Shown here: positions 25,620 to 34,749 of the stretch, in pieces
Position numbering within the stretch: position 1 is the stretch's first letter
Layout: each line of letters opens with the position of its first letter
Source of the DNA: Sphaerospermopsis sp. SIO1G1
GTDB lineage: Bacteria; Cyanobacteriota; Cyanobacteriia; Cyanobacteriales; Nostocaceae
Assembly: GCA_010672785.1 (NCBI GenBank)
Contig: JAAHFX010000004.1
Span: forward strand, 214,384 to 278,383
Direction: 5' to 3'
Length of the DNA: 64,000 nucleotides
Made by a program: the position numbers and the translations under genes
The notes under the pieces: model-generated
Database searches by the model: none
The model's input: only the letters and a program-made list of their open reading frames with translations
What the model was told of the DNA's origin: nothing

Positions 25620-27116
25620 ATGTACAAAGCTCCCTTGAAATTCCCCACAGTCAAATCATTAACTCAAGGTTTGTTTACTGCTTTATTTACCAGTAGTATG
25701 TTGCTACCCAATTTTAGTATGCAGCCAGCAGTAGCGCAGGTAATGGAGTTTTGTCAATTATCGCCCAGAGAAGTAAAAGAAAAAGAAGACTTGCGATTAT
25801 CAGCACTAAAAGGTAACAAAAATGCTCAAAATCGCTATCAAACAATTATTCAACAACACTCACAAAAATTACAAGACTGTCGTCGTCGTAACTGGCCGCA
25901 GACTCAAGCTATTTGGTTACGTTTGTATCCCTGTGATACTGAACCTGGCAAAATTGATCAGATTATGGATCAAATAGTTAATACTGGCTATAACCAAGTT
26001 TATTTAGAAGCATTTTATGATGGTCAAGTATTATTACCAGTAGCAGATAACTCCACAGTTTGGCCTTCTGTATTGCGAACAAAAGGTAAAGAAAAAGTAG
26101 ATTTATTAGCAGCAGGAATTAAAAAAGCAAAAGAAAGAAATTTAAAAGTTTATGCTTGGATGTTTACCATGAATTTTGGCTATACTTATGGTCAAATAGA
26201 AAGTAGAAAAAATGCGATCGCTCGAAATGGTAAAGGTCAAAATAGTATAGAAGTTGTAGATAATCGTTCTCAGGTATTTGTTGATCCTTATAATCCCCAA
26301 GCAAAAACAGATTATTACCGTCTGGTAGAAAAAATCATGCGCCGTAATCCTGATGGTATATTATTTGATTATGTTCGTTATCCCCGACAAGCTGGAAGTG
26401 ATTCCATCGCCACAAAAGTATCTGATTTATGGTTGTATACTCCCTCAACTCAACAAGCATTATTTCGCAGAGCCAAAAATTCTAAAGGTTTAGAATTAAT
26501 TCGTCGTTTTTTACGTAAAGGATATGTCACAGTTGCAGATGTAAGCGAAATTGATGAACTTTATCCCCAAGAAGATGAACCAATGTGGGAAGGACGTATT
26601 CCTCCAGTTGCAGAACAAAAAGTATTAACAACAAAAGCTCAACAACAAATTTTACAAAAAGATTTATGGTTATTAACTGTTGCTCATGCAATGCAAGGGA
26701 TCTTAGATTTTGTGAATCTAGCCAGTTATCCTGCTAAACAACGTAATATTCCCGCCGGAGTGGTATTTTTCCCCTATGGAAATCAAACTGTCGGTAAAGG
26801 TTATGACTCTCGTTTACAACCTTGGGATAGATTTTCTAATAATTTAGAATGGCATCCTATGTCCTATGCAACTTGTGGTAAGGCTGGTTGTATTATGGAG
26901 CAAGTACAGCGGGTTTTAAGTATGGCTAAACCAGATACAAAAGTAATTCCTGCATTAGCTGGCCAATGGGGAAAACCCATTACAGGCCGTCCATCTTTAG
27001 AGGTACAAATGGCAGCTTTGAGAAGATATTCTTCCCGAATTAATGCTGTTAGTCATTTTTCCTATTCTTGGCAACATCCAGAACAAGAAAATAAGCGTAA
27101 ATTCTGTCGGAATTAA
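25620..27116 (+). CDS. GH10-like (GHL10/DUF4015-type) secreted glycosyl hydrolase
   Basis: 498 residues from ATG 25620, which has a GAGG box seven bases upstream. A signal peptide-like start (MYKAPLKFPTVKSLTQGLF, hydrophobic, cleavage likely after AVAQ at about 40). A TIM-barrel part includes QAIWLRLYPCDTEPGKIDQI, GYNQVYLEAFYDGQVLLP, NLKVYAWMFTMNFGY and DGILFDYVRYP, all typical of the family-10-like hydrolases common in cyanobacteria. It probably acts on an extracellular or periplasmic polysaccharide. An in-frame open stretch upstream of 25620 is probably not translated. Confidence 0.82.
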   Translation: MYKAPLKFPTVKSLTQGLFTALFTSSMLLPNFSMQPAVAQVMEFCQLSPREVKEKEDLRLSALKGNKNAQNRYQTIIQQHSQKLQDCRRRNWPQTQAIWLRLYPCDTEPGKIDQIMDQIVNTGYNQVYLEAFYDGQVLLPVADNSTVWPSVLRTKGKEKVDLLAAGIKKAKERNLKVYAWMFTMNFGYTYGQIESRKNAIARNGKGQNSIEVVDNRSQVFVDPYNPQAKTDYYRLVEKIMRRNPDGILFDYVRYPRQAGSDSIATKVSDLWLYTPSTQQALFRRAKNSKGLELIRRFLRKGYVTVADVSEIDELYPQEDEPMWEGRIPPVAEQKVLTTKAQQQILQKDLWLLTVAHAMQGILDFVNLASYPAKQRNIPAGVVFFPYGNQTVGKGYDSRLQPWDRFSNNLEWHPMSYATCGKAGCIMEQVQRVLSMAKPDTKVIPALAGQWGKPITGRPSLEVQMAALRRYSSRINAVSHFSYSWQHPEQENKRKFCRN

Positions 27117-27184
27117 GTTTTTAGGAGAATTGAGAATTGAGAATTTAGGAGAATATTTATATTTTGCTTTTTGTCTTCTCTTCT

Positions 27185-27300
27185 TTATTCTCTATTTAGG
27201 GTTTGCTGAATAAATGCAGTGCTTTCTGTACGTTATGGCGGGCAAGATGCCCACCCCACGATGCCCACCCCACAATAGTTTGGTGAGAGGTTAAAAATTT
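27185..27300. repeat. Spacer with GGCGGGCAAGATGCCCACCCC repeats
   Basis: Two GATGCCCACCCCAC units and a GGGTTTGCTGAATAAATGCA phrase that also occurs in similar form at 2703-2720. This fills the 284-base gap between convergent genes. Confidence 0.6.
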
Positions 27301-27400
27301 TGCAATTTTTCAACTTCAAGAGACGGAAAATAAATTTTTAATTCTCTCCCTGCACCCTGCCTTTTAACCTCTACGGAAACACTTTTACCGCAAATTCTAT

Positions 27401-28363
27401 TTACCAGTCTTGTAACTGTGTACCTAAAAAATAACGGACATGATCTACAAAAGATGGACCAAATTTTTGTTTACCATGTCCCATTCCTGGAACTACATAA
27501 CATTCACCATCAGGAAAAGATTTGGCACAATTTTGAGCATTTTTAATATTAACTAATGGATCTTCAGCACCTACTAAAAATCTTGCTTTTCTATGTAGTT
27601 CAACTTGATGAATATAATTCATAGGATTGAATAAACTAGCATATTGATCAGAATATTTTAAATTATTTGCTAACTTGAGCATTTGCACTAAAGTTTTAAT
27701 TTGTGGCTGTATTTTTCCGAGGAGAATTTCTGTTAGCATTCCCACAGGTGACGCAGCAACATCAGTTAATATTCCCTTACCCCAACTATTAGCAAAATTC
27801 GGTAAGTCTGCATGACCAATTGTTCCTAATAATCGCTCACCTATTCCATAAGCAGTAAAAGCATAACTGCTAAATAAAACTCCCATACTCACACCAAATA
27901 AACCCAAACGTTGATTGAGATGATATTTTTCACTACAAAAATTTTGAATATGTCTAATATCTAAAGCTGTCTGTTCAAATACTTTTGCTAACAGTTGAGT
28001 ATCAAAATTTATCCCTCTTTCTATTAAAGGTTTGATTTCATTTTCTGGTACTGCTGTAAATGTTCTCACTAAACTGCGTTCACCTGCAAAGGGAGCATCA
28101 AATAAAGCCACAGCAATACCCATTTGTGTTAGGGTGGGAATAATAAAATGATTCCATTGATAAGGCGCACACATACCCTGTAAACCAATTACTAAAGGAG
28201 TATCTTGGGGGTTTCTAGGACTAGGGAGAAATACCGCTACTGGAAAACTACTTAACCTGTCATCAATATCAGATATTCCTGTGTAATTATAAGGTTTACA
28301 GAACCAATAGCGATCGCCTTTTATCCCATCAAAGTTAATAGTTTCAGCACCGTAAATATTCAT
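27401..28363 (-). CDS. Alpha/beta hydrolase
   Basis: 320 residues. An alpha/beta hydrolase fold: LVIGLQGMCAPYQWNHFIIP with the oxyanion region, FGVSMGVLFSSYAF giving the nucleophile elbow G-x-S-x-G (Ser about residue 154), VGAEDPLVNIKNA with the acid, and VPGMGHGKQKFG with the catalytic His. A 30-residue N-terminal extension shows no signal peptide. The substrate is unknown; a role as an esterase or dienelactone-hydrolase-like enzyme would be a guess. The gene is transcribed toward the GH10-like gene. Confidence 0.85.
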   Translation of the reverse strand: MNIYGAETINFDGIKGDRYWFCKPYNYTGISDIDDRLSSFPVAVFLPSPRNPQDTPLVIGLQGMCAPYQWNHFIIPTLTQMGIAVALFDAPFAGERSLVRTFTAVPENEIKPLIERGINFDTQLLAKVFEQTALDIRHIQNFCSEKYHLNQRLGLFGVSMGVLFSSYAFTAYGIGERLLGTIGHADLPNFANSWGKGILTDVAASPVGMLTEILLGKIQPQIKTLVQMLKLANNLKYSDQYASLFNPMNYIHQVELHRKARFLVGAEDPLVNIKNAQNCAKSFPDGECYVVPGMGHGKQKFGPSFVDHVRYFLGTQLQDW

Positions 28364-28556
28364 ATTCGTTATTTCAATTATCGGTTATCAATTATCAGTT
28401 TTCAGTAGCTCTGGGTGAGTAGGGTGTGAAGGATACAAAAGTAAGAGGGTTTAAGAAATATTTTGCGTCATTCCTAAATCTCATTATATACAACTTTTTA
28501 GGTATTTCTAAAGAGGTAAATCTATTACCTAAACTCTTTACACCCTCTAATCTGGG

Positions 28557-29930
28557 TTAGAACTTTTGACATTGTTCTATAAACATTTGTGGTATTTCTT
28601 CACTTTCTCCCCAATGTTGATGTACATAAGAAGCATGAACATTAGGTAAATTCCAGCCTTCTAAACCTGTATTTTCTTCACAGTCATAACGAAAAGTATT
28701 AAATAATGGATGTTGGGAATTAGTAATTACATGGGAACGGTGAAATTCATGGCCGTAAATATTTGTTCCTGCTGTCAACAAAAAAGTATTTTCTAAAACC
28801 TCTACCCGACGATATCCTAGAGTTAATCTTTTATCCATTTGTGCAGATGTAGGTAAAATTCCCACCATCGGCCAAGTGTTATTTTCAAAATCAATAATAT
28901 TTTCACATAAATACATTAATCCCCCACATTCGGCAATTGTGGGAATTCCTGATAAAATTGCTGACTTTACTGCTTGAATAACAGAATAATTAGCAGATAA
29001 ATCCTGTGCAAACATCTCTGGAAAACCACCTCCAAAATATAAACCTTGGATATTTTTTGGCAATTCTTGATCTTGTAAAGGACTCCAAAAAATCAATTCT
29101 GCTCCCAATTTTGCCAACAAATCTAAATTATCTTGATAATAAAAATTAAAAGCTTGATCCCATGCTACAGCAATCTTGACAGAGGATGGGGAGATTGGGT
29201 GGTGGGGGGATGGGGTGATGGGGTGATGATGAGATTGTATTATTGGTAATAATTTCTCCCAATCAAAACAACTATCACCTAAATCTGCTAAACGATTAAT
29301 TACATGATCTAATTCTGGTAATTCTCCGGTGGGAATTAAACCTAAATGACGATCAGGAATACTAATATTATCTTCTCTTCTGAGAATACCTAAAATTGGT
29401 AATTGTAATTTTTGTAGAGATTTTTTTAATAAAGATAAATGCCGATCACTACCGACTCTATTTAATACTAAACCAGCAATTTTTATCCTACTATCTAAAC
29501 TACAATAGCCATGAGCGATCGCTGCCACAGAACCAGACAATCTGCTACAATCAACTATTAATACCACAGGTATATCTAATAATCTAGCCACATGAGCGGT
29601 ACTAGCAAAATCCATATTATCAATTGTATCTAAGGTAGATAAATTACCCACACCATCAAATAATCCCATTACCCCTTCAACTAAAGCATATTCACAGTTT
29701 TGAGAATGGAGATGAAAACATTTTTGAATATAACTTTCTGAAGTTAAAACTGCATCCAAATTTCGACAAGGTAAACCAGTAACATACTTGTGAAACATTG
29801 GATCAATATAATCTGGACCAACTTTAAAAGATTGTACCTTTAACCCACGACGAGATAAAGATGATAAAAGTGCAAGGGTAACAGTTGTTTTCCCGACTCC
29901 GCTACGTTCTCCAGCAATAATTAAAGACAT
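28557..29930 (-). CDS. cobB: Cobyrinate a,c-diamide synthase
   Basis: 457 residues. N-terminal P-loop ATPase domain: SLIIAGERSGVGKTTVTLAL, then KVGPDYIDPMFHK and VEGVMGLFDG. C-terminal class I glutamine amidotransferase domain: GGGFPEMFAQDLS and IAECGGLMYLCEN with the catalytic Cys, and YVHQHW at the end. The reaction is amidation of cobyrinate side chains a and c in cobalamin synthesis. An unusual Pro/His-rich insert (HHHPITPSPHHPISPSS, about residues 235-250) separates the domains, encoded by a G-rich tandem repeat like those in spacers. No cobalamin riboswitch could be recognised upstream. Confidence 0.93.
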   Translation of the reverse strand: MSLIIAGERSGVGKTTVTLALLSSLSRRGLKVQSFKVGPDYIDPMFHKYVTGLPCRNLDAVLTSESYIQKCFHLHSQNCEYALVEGVMGLFDGVGNLSTLDTIDNMDFASTAHVARLLDIPVVLIVDCSRLSGSVAAIAHGYCSLDSRIKIAGLVLNRVGSDRHLSLLKKSLQKLQLPILGILRREDNISIPDRHLGLIPTGELPELDHVINRLADLGDSCFDWEKLLPIIQSHHHPITPSPHHPISPSSVKIAVAWDQAFNFYYQDNLDLLAKLGAELIFWSPLQDQELPKNIQGLYFGGGFPEMFAQDLSANYSVIQAVKSAILSGIPTIAECGGLMYLCENIIDFENNTWPMVGILPTSAQMDKRLTLGYRRVEVLENTFLLTAGTNIYGHEFHRSHVITNSQHPLFNTFRYDCEENTGLEGWNLPNVHASYVHQHWGESEEIPQMFIEQCQKF

Positions 29931-29978
29931 GATTTTCCTAATTGCTAACTTGATTATTATATATATTTTTCATTATTT

Positions 29979-30070
29979 CAGGACTTACGCAAAATCTACT
30001 TCAAATGTTGTCATTGCAACGAAAGGAAGCAATCTCAAATCCTGATGTTTAATCAAAATGCGTAAGTCTT
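29979..30070. repeat. Inverted-repeat element with AGGACTTACGC ends
   Basis: Ends CAGGACTTACGCAAAA and AATGCGTAAGTCTT form imperfect terminal inverted repeats. The left half matches 1745-1800 in reverse. It lies 48 bases before the cobB start. Confidence 0.82.
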
Positions 30071-30639
30071 ATATTTGTTCATGCTTGAACACAGAAGTTA
30101 AGAGGATGTCTGAGAAGTATCAGATTTCGTAATTAATAACAACGATATAAACTAGCCCCTAAATAATACCCTGAACCAAATCCAACTATTGCACCATACT
30201 ACTTTTTAGTTGCTGGTACTGACTATAAAAAAATTTTAAACCCGAAAAAACAACTGGTAGCAGAGACGTTTCCATATTCATAAAATGATTCAAAAGATAG
30301 CTTGAGTTGCTCATCGGTTAACTCTAAAATCTATGATTTGCCAAACTAAGATAAAACATTTTTTTCACCTTGAAGAATTGACCACTCTTCAATAAAAGTT
30401 AAGTGTTAACTCTAAAGTGCGGAAAGTAAAAAACTTTTCATTTACAAAAATTTTATACTCAGTGGCTACAATCAAATCCTTATATAGCAAGGGTTATGCC
30501 TAAAATTAGATCATACTGATGATTGTCAAAATTAAAACTTTGATAAACCTAGTAAATTTTACTTGTGTAAAATTAGCAGCTTTTGATATCTGTTAATGAG
30601 TAAGTAATTTCCCACCTTAAGTAACTACCCATTATCATC
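30071..30639. other. Gene-free stretch with possible remnant
   Basis: 570 bases without an intact gene. On the minus strand around 30140-30350 there is a partly readable frame (ILELTDEQLKLSFESFYEYG, then after a stop GAIVGFGSGYYLGASLYRCY) with several stops, which may be a decayed gene I cannot name. AGAGGATGTCTGAGAAGTAT at about 30101 resembles 48689-48713. Confidence 0.4.
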
Positions 30640-31290
30640 ATGTTAAAAAGTATTCTCCAAAAAACAGTATTTGCAACTACAAGTGCTGTTGTTATTTGTG
30701 CCACAGCAACTACTAATTCAGCACAAGCAGTCCAATTACACTACGATTTCACTGGATCAGGTGGAAATAGAAATTCATTTGAATTCACTTCCCATGATGT
30801 AGATGTTACAGTAACAGCATATTCTCAACTTAGCCCTTTTATTCCTGCAAAAGTGCGACAAACCCGTCATGGTCTTGGTATTAAAAGTAGCCGTTTTGAT
30901 ACAGACAAAAAAGAAATAGATGGATTTGGACCTGATGAATCCTTGCTTTTAGACTTTGCTCCCAAAAATGTTCGTCTTTTATCTGCTACTTTTGGTCGAG
31001 TAGGATTTAATGATGAATTTAGTTTATTTGTTGATGGCGATCATTTAATTAGTCGTAACATTCCTGGTGGTAATCGCAGAGACAAAGACACTGGTACTTT
31101 TAATTTCGAGAGATTCTCTGGTACTACAGGTTCACAGTTTAGATTTACTGTTACTGATTTTAATGATGACTACACTCTGAAAAAAGCAGTCTTCCAAACA
31201 GTTCCTGAACCTGCTTCAATTTTAGGTTTATTTGCTGTTGCTGGACTTGCCACTTCTGGTTTGAAACTGAAAAGGAAATCAATTGTTTAA
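30640..31290 (+). CDS. PEP-CTERM sorted exported protein
   Basis: 216 residues. Signal peptide at residues 1-30 (LQKTVFATTSAVVICATATT then NSAQA). The C-terminus has the sorting signal VPEPASILGLFAVAGLATSG with a basic tail KLKRKS, the VPEP motif preceding a membrane helix. The middle is beta-rich (FVDGDHLISRNI; SQFRFTVTDFNDDYTLKKA) and I do not recognise it further. The protein is expected to be exported, then processed by an exosortase into the outer layer. No exosortase is in this window. A terminator follows at 31329. Confidence 0.9.
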   Translation: MLKSILQKTVFATTSAVVICATATTNSAQAVQLHYDFTGSGGNRNSFEFTSHDVDVTVTAYSQLSPFIPAKVRQTRHGLGIKSSRFDTDKKEIDGFGPDESLLLDFAPKNVRLLSATFGRVGFNDEFSLFVDGDHLISRNIPGGNRRDKDTGTFNFERFSGTTGSQFRFTVTDFNDDYTLKKAVFQTVPEPASILGLFAVAGLATSGLKLKRKSIV

Positions 31291-31328
31291 ACAAAAAAAC
31301 TTTCACACTGATAAAATAATAAGTCTAA

Positions 31329-31369
31329 GAGGTAGAGATTTTTCATGACTTTTTTCTACCTCATTTTTA
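31329..31369 (+). terminator. Rho-independent terminator after PEP-CTERM gene
   Basis: GAGGTAGA (31329-31336) and TCTACCTC (31355-31362) form an eight-base stem with an 18-base loop, followed by ATTTTTA. Confidence 0.7.
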
Positions 31370-31647
31370 GTATTTGAGCATATATTTTATTAATAGTGGT
31401 TTTAGGGGTATGTGGGCAAATCAATCTTTGATTTTGATCTTTATTTGGATTGACTACTTTCATTTTCAAGGCGAAGAAATTATATATTATTTTACTTTTC
31501 CCGGTTCTGAATTACAAGCGATCGCAGATATTCCCCTTTCCTAACTTATATAATTGCGATTTTAACCTGAGTTGTGGTAGGTTTGCGCCATAAATAGTAT
31601 AACTAGATCATAACTTACACAGATTTAGGAAAAATAGAGGTCTATTT

Positions 31648-32100
31648 ATGTCATTCACTGCAAATATTGCTTGTCAACAATTCAACATCCCAGGTGCTGG
31701 GGAGACAATTCAAGCAGTTCCAAAGCTTAGTGATGTATTTTCTCCCCCGCATCACGGTCCGCGTAATATCCCCATCTCGGTTCAATTGCTCGAAGAATGT
31801 GAGTATTCCTATGTGCATTTTCCAATTGTCCGTACTGGTCAATATGCAATTTATTTAGATACTCCTGGTGTCTTTGACGGCCTTATTTATGGTGGTACTA
31901 ATCAGAATACCGGAACTGGGACAGAAATACCCACAGGTCAAATCAGCGTAGGAGATTGTCGAAGTTTTGCGGAAGGTTTCGTAAGTACTGGTGAGATTAT
32001 TTTTACTAGTGACGATCCTCAACCAATAGCTATCCGGCTACGAAATCAACGTAACGCAGGCAAGAAAATTCAATACATTGTATCGCTACTTCAAGAATAA
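31648..32100 (+). CDS. Unrecognised 150-residue protein
   Basis: Start ATG 31648: MSFTANIACQQFNIPGAGET, then beta-rich text with HHGPRNIPISVQLLEECEYS, YVHFPIVRTGQYAIYLDTPG, VFDGLIYGGTNQNTGTGTEI and a final RNQRNAGKKIQYIVSLLQE. No signal peptide, membrane segment or known motif. The alternating pattern suggests a beta-sandwich of about eight strands, perhaps a jelly roll or virion-like fold. Codon use is like the neighbours. It is followed after 374 bases by another unknown gene. Function cannot be assigned; it may be an accessory gene acquired with it. Confidence 0.6.
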   Translation: MSFTANIACQQFNIPGAGETIQAVPKLSDVFSPPHHGPRNIPISVQLLEECEYSYVHFPIVRTGQYAIYLDTPGVFDGLIYGGTNQNTGTGTEIPTGQISVGDCRSFAEGFVSTGEIIFTSDDPQPIAIRLRNQRNAGKKIQYIVSLLQE

Positions 32101-32138
32101 TCTGTCTATGCTGTGGAAACAATGAGATTGTTACCTGA

Positions 32139-32175
32139 TGCGATCGCAGATATTTTATTGTGCGATCGCTTTCTA
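32139..32175. repeat. 37-base exact repeat with two HIP1 octamers, copy 1
   Basis: TGCGATCGCAGATATTTTAT and TGTGCGATCGCTTTCTA occur with no mismatch here and at 33183-33219, bracketing the 32475-32954 gene. Confidence 0.9.
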
Positions 32176-32474
32176 TGATTTTATCAAAGACAGTCAATAT
32201 CAGTGAGTACATTGCGAGCAATCTCAAATTCATTCTTACTATGTGAGTAAGTCCTCGTTAAGTTTAACTCAACTTTGAGTAGATGAACTCTTATTGATTG
32301 TAATTGCATAGAGGTTTTTAAAACTAATATAAATCTAATATAAATCTAATACCGAAGTTAATATTGTAGTTGAATAAATATATTAGAAAAGTATTAATTT
32401 TAGAGATTGTTATTATCGAAAATAAATTTTATTCTAATTTCAAAGTTAATTGACTTCTATTAGTTAGGTTTTTT

Positions 32475-32954
32475 ATGACTATTCCTGTTACCTTTCGTGT
32501 TGTTGGTATCTACTGTTATTTTCAAACCCTTCAAGTTCCAGTTGAACCCACAGCAACTGTTAAAGAAGTGATGGAAGCTATTCAAAATATGGGCTTACGC
32601 TTCAGTTTTGAAACAAATTCCACAGGCTCTTTTGTGAACAAACTTTCGTATGATTATCAATCAAACGGCAACCATCCATCTAAACGCCCTTCCAATACAT
32701 CAAGGCAAAATTTAGATGGGTCACATTCTATCGAAGAAAGTGGGAATGGTAATGTTTCTACGGTTTGGCAATATTATCGCTCAACCACAGTCAAAATTGG
32801 AGGCTCTCCTTTTGAAATTAAAACAATTACTCCGGGTCAACCCTCATTTGCTACAACATCTCTAAATAAAGATGTTAATATCCCCTCTGGATCATCCATT
32901 CAAGCTTACAACTTAACGTGGCGATTGGTATCTATTGTTGGCTCGGGTAAGTAA
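32475..32954 (+). CDS. Unrecognised 159-residue protein
   Basis: MTIPVTFRVVGIYCYFQTLQ, then VPVEPTATVKEVMEAIQNMG, which looks like a beta-grasp (ubiquitin-like) start with a helix after two strands. The remaining part is a Ser/Asn-rich stretch (SNGNHPSKRPSNTSRQNLDG) followed by beta strands ending AYNLTWRLVSIVGSGK. No signal peptide or active-site motif is visible. Two identical 37-base repeats flank the gene, suggesting it could have been inserted as a unit. Function is unknown. Confidence 0.6.
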   Translation: MTIPVTFRVVGIYCYFQTLQVPVEPTATVKEVMEAIQNMGLRFSFETNSTGSFVNKLSYDYQSNGNHPSKRPSNTSRQNLDGSHSIEESGNGNVSTVWQYYRSTTVKIGGSPFEIKTITPGQPSFATTSLNKDVNIPSGSSIQAYNLTWRLVSIVGSGK

Positions 32955-33182
32955 GCGGGCAGCTAATTACTAACTTAAAAGTGAGATGGCCGATATCATA
33001 GCAGTTTGACACTGCATTGGCAAGGGATAGCGAATGTACCACATACAGAATTAACTCAACTCATCCTTTAACGTTCTCCGGTCTAGCTCTGTGCTGAAAT
33101 AAACAGTTTGGAGATCGCCTTAACCTTCCTGAAAAATTAGTACCCACCCCTGAACTTGTCAGAATGTGAGGTTTTTACATAG

Positions 33183-33219
33183 TGCGATCGCAGATATTTT
33201 ATTGTGCGATCGCTTTCTA
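33183..33219. repeat. 37-base exact repeat with two HIP1 octamers, copy 2
   Basis: Identical to 32139-32175. The region 32955-33250 between shows nothing else that I can support. Confidence 0.9.
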
Positions 33220-33250
33220 CACTTTCATCAAAAAGATAAGCACTATCGCA

Positions 33251-33393
33251 CTACGTTACTTCATCAAACATTGCTTCCAAATCTCGATAACCACTGAGAA
33301 CTCTAGCAATTTCAATGCCATTTTCAACCGGAAAGTAAAAAATCAAATAATCTTCTACAGGAAAACTTCGCAAACCTACTACCAATTCATCCC
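33251..33393 (-). pseudogene. 3' fragment of a ParE/RelE-type toxin
   Basis: The frame reads RDELVVGLRSFPVEDYLIFY, FPVENGIEIARVLSGYRDLE and ends MFDEVT. This is the C-terminal half of a ParE-type toxin (LRSFPV..YLIFY.P.E.GIEI.RVL.G.RDLE). The N-terminal half is missing; the fragment starts within the tail of the intact ParE-like gene. It is probably a decayed second toxin. Confidence 0.75.
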
Positions 33394-33740
33394 GACTCTT
33401 CCTCATTCAAATTATCAAAATCACCATCATCAAACATTGGTTTTTGAGCAGCGTGTCTGATAAAAATAATTTGCACTGTATCATCTAAAATTGTAAAAAT
33501 TATTCGATAAGCACTTCGCCCTTTCCCATAAATAAGCTGTCGAACTTCTTGTTCTAAAAAATTGTTCTCAAATGCGAAAGAACAGCGAAAGGGCATTGTT
33601 TCTAGGGATAAAATTGATTTTTGCAATCCCTCTAACCATGTTCTAGCTTTACGAGCAGATTCATTACTTAACCAAAAATATGCTTCCTCTATTCCTTTTT
33701 GGGCTGCGGGTTGAATAATAATTTGATATTTTTGACTCAT
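33387..33740 (-). CDS. ParE/RelE-superfamily toxin
   Basis: 117 residues: MSQKYQIIIQPAAQKGIEEA, YFWLSNESARKARTWLEGLQ, the central basic and aromatic segment, and RQLIYGKGRSAYRIIFTILD then IIFIRHAAQKP. The ..YRIIF...D..V.I..IRH pattern is the RelE/ParE signature. It starts on the base shared with the antitoxin stop. The expected target is gyrase (ParE) or mRNA (RelE); which cannot be decided. It appears intact. An extended acidic tail (DDGDFDNLNEEESG) is unusual. Confidence 0.85.
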   Translation of the reverse strand: MSQKYQIIIQPAAQKGIEEAYFWLSNESARKARTWLEGLQKSILSLETMPFRCSFAFENNFLEQEVRQLIYGKGRSAYRIIFTILDDTVQIIFIRHAAQKPMFDDGDFDNLNEEESG

Positions 33741-34027
33741 TACTGTTGATCTAATTTATCAAACAGTTCATTAAAAAAATCCTCAGCTTTTTTACCTTTT
33801 CCTTCCTGCATTTGTTCTAAACCAAGTTTAATTCCTTTTAATGTTTCTACTAACTCAGCCGCATCTAAAAGTTGTTGATAAGATTCAGCATCTTGAACAA
33901 CCAATTCAGCTTTACCATTTACAGTTAAAACTAAAGGATCTTTTGTTTGCTTGATACGCTGCAAAAACTCAGTAGTGTTCCGTTTGAACTCTGTTAGAGA
34001 ATGTATATCTTTGGCAAGGTTAATCAT
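33740..34027 (-). CDS. Phd/YefM-family antitoxin
   Basis: 95 residues from ATG 34027 (MINLAKDIHSLTEFKRNTTE), then FLQRIKQTKDPLVLTVNGKA and ELVVQDAESYQQLLDAAELV, the Phd/YefM DNA-binding fold. The tail (ALEQMQEG..KAEDFFNELFDKL) is the toxin-binding part. Frame continues upstream to 34108 but the earlier part overlaps the divergent sixA promoter region and does not look like the family. It overlaps the toxin gene by one base. Confidence 0.85.
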   Translation of the reverse strand: MINLAKDIHSLTEFKRNTTEFLQRIKQTKDPLVLTVNGKAELVVQDAESYQQLLDAAELVETLKGIKLGLEQMQEGKGKKAEDFFNELFDKLDQQ

Positions 34028-34141
34028 AGTCAAACATTGAATTAGCATATAATTCGATGCTAACAGAGATTGGTAGTATTTGTCAACAATATCCATAATG
34101 AAATACATACTCTACAGTTGACAAACCAAAAATTACAAAAT

Positions 34142-34636
34142 ATGCAACTATACTTAATTCGTCATGGAATTGCCGAAGAACATAAACCAGGATTAAAAGA
34201 TGAAAATCGGCAACTAACCAAAGAAGGAAGACAAAAAACCGAAAAAGTCGTCAAAAGATTTGCTCAACTAGGCTTGAAATTTGATTTAATTCTCAGTAGT
34301 CCTTTTCTTCGCGCCCAGCAAACAGCAGAAATACTCATTGCCACAGGACTAAGTTCTCAACTAGAAATCTCAGATCATCTTACCTTTGCAGGTGATATTC
34401 ATAATTGGTTAAAAGATTGGTTTTACCCCAGAAACTTTCCTGAAAATACCCATTTAGCCCTAGTAGGCCATGAACCTTGTTTAAGTAGTTGGGCAGAAAT
34501 TCTTCTGTGGGGAGAAACAAAAGAACGACTCATCCTTAAAAAAGCAGGTATGATCGGAATAAAACTACCAGAAGATGGTACTCCCGTGGGTTGTAGTCAA
34601 ATGTTCTGGTTGACACCACCCAAGTACCTGCTGTAG
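34142..34636 (+). CDS. sixA: Phosphohistidine phosphatase SixA
   Basis: 164 residues from ATG 34142. The N-terminal RHG motif (MQLYLIRHGIAEEHKPG; His is the phospho-acceptor) is followed by KFDLILSSPFLRAQQTAEIL and LVGHEPCLSSWAEILLWG with the second catalytic His. The length fits SixA. It removes phosphate from histidine-containing phosphotransfer domains; the exact substrate in cyanobacteria is not known. A longer frame to 34070 is rejected because the family starts at MQLYLIRHG. Confidence 0.92.
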   Translation: MQLYLIRHGIAEEHKPGLKDENRQLTKEGRQKTEKVVKRFAQLGLKFDLILSSPFLRAQQTAEILIATGLSSQLEISDHLTFAGDIHNWLKDWFYPRNFPENTHLALVGHEPCLSSWAEILLWGETKERLILKKAGMIGIKLPEDGTPVGCSQMFWLTPPKYLL

Positions 34637-34749
34637 CAGTTTATAAACCTTTCTCCACAAGTGGTTTGTAGCGAAAATAACTGTTATGGTGACAATAATC
34701 TCTGGTAAGTTAATTTGTCCAGATATCTTACAAAATAATTGGTGTAGCC

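Noticed and set aside
29931..30639. Cobalamin riboswitch upstream of cobB
   Set aside because: No B12-box-like sequence or matching structure was recognised; the region contains a repeat element instead.
31410..31544. A 44-codon frame before the 31648 gene
   Set aside because: It is short, without ribosome binding site or recognisable motif; coding status cannot be supported.
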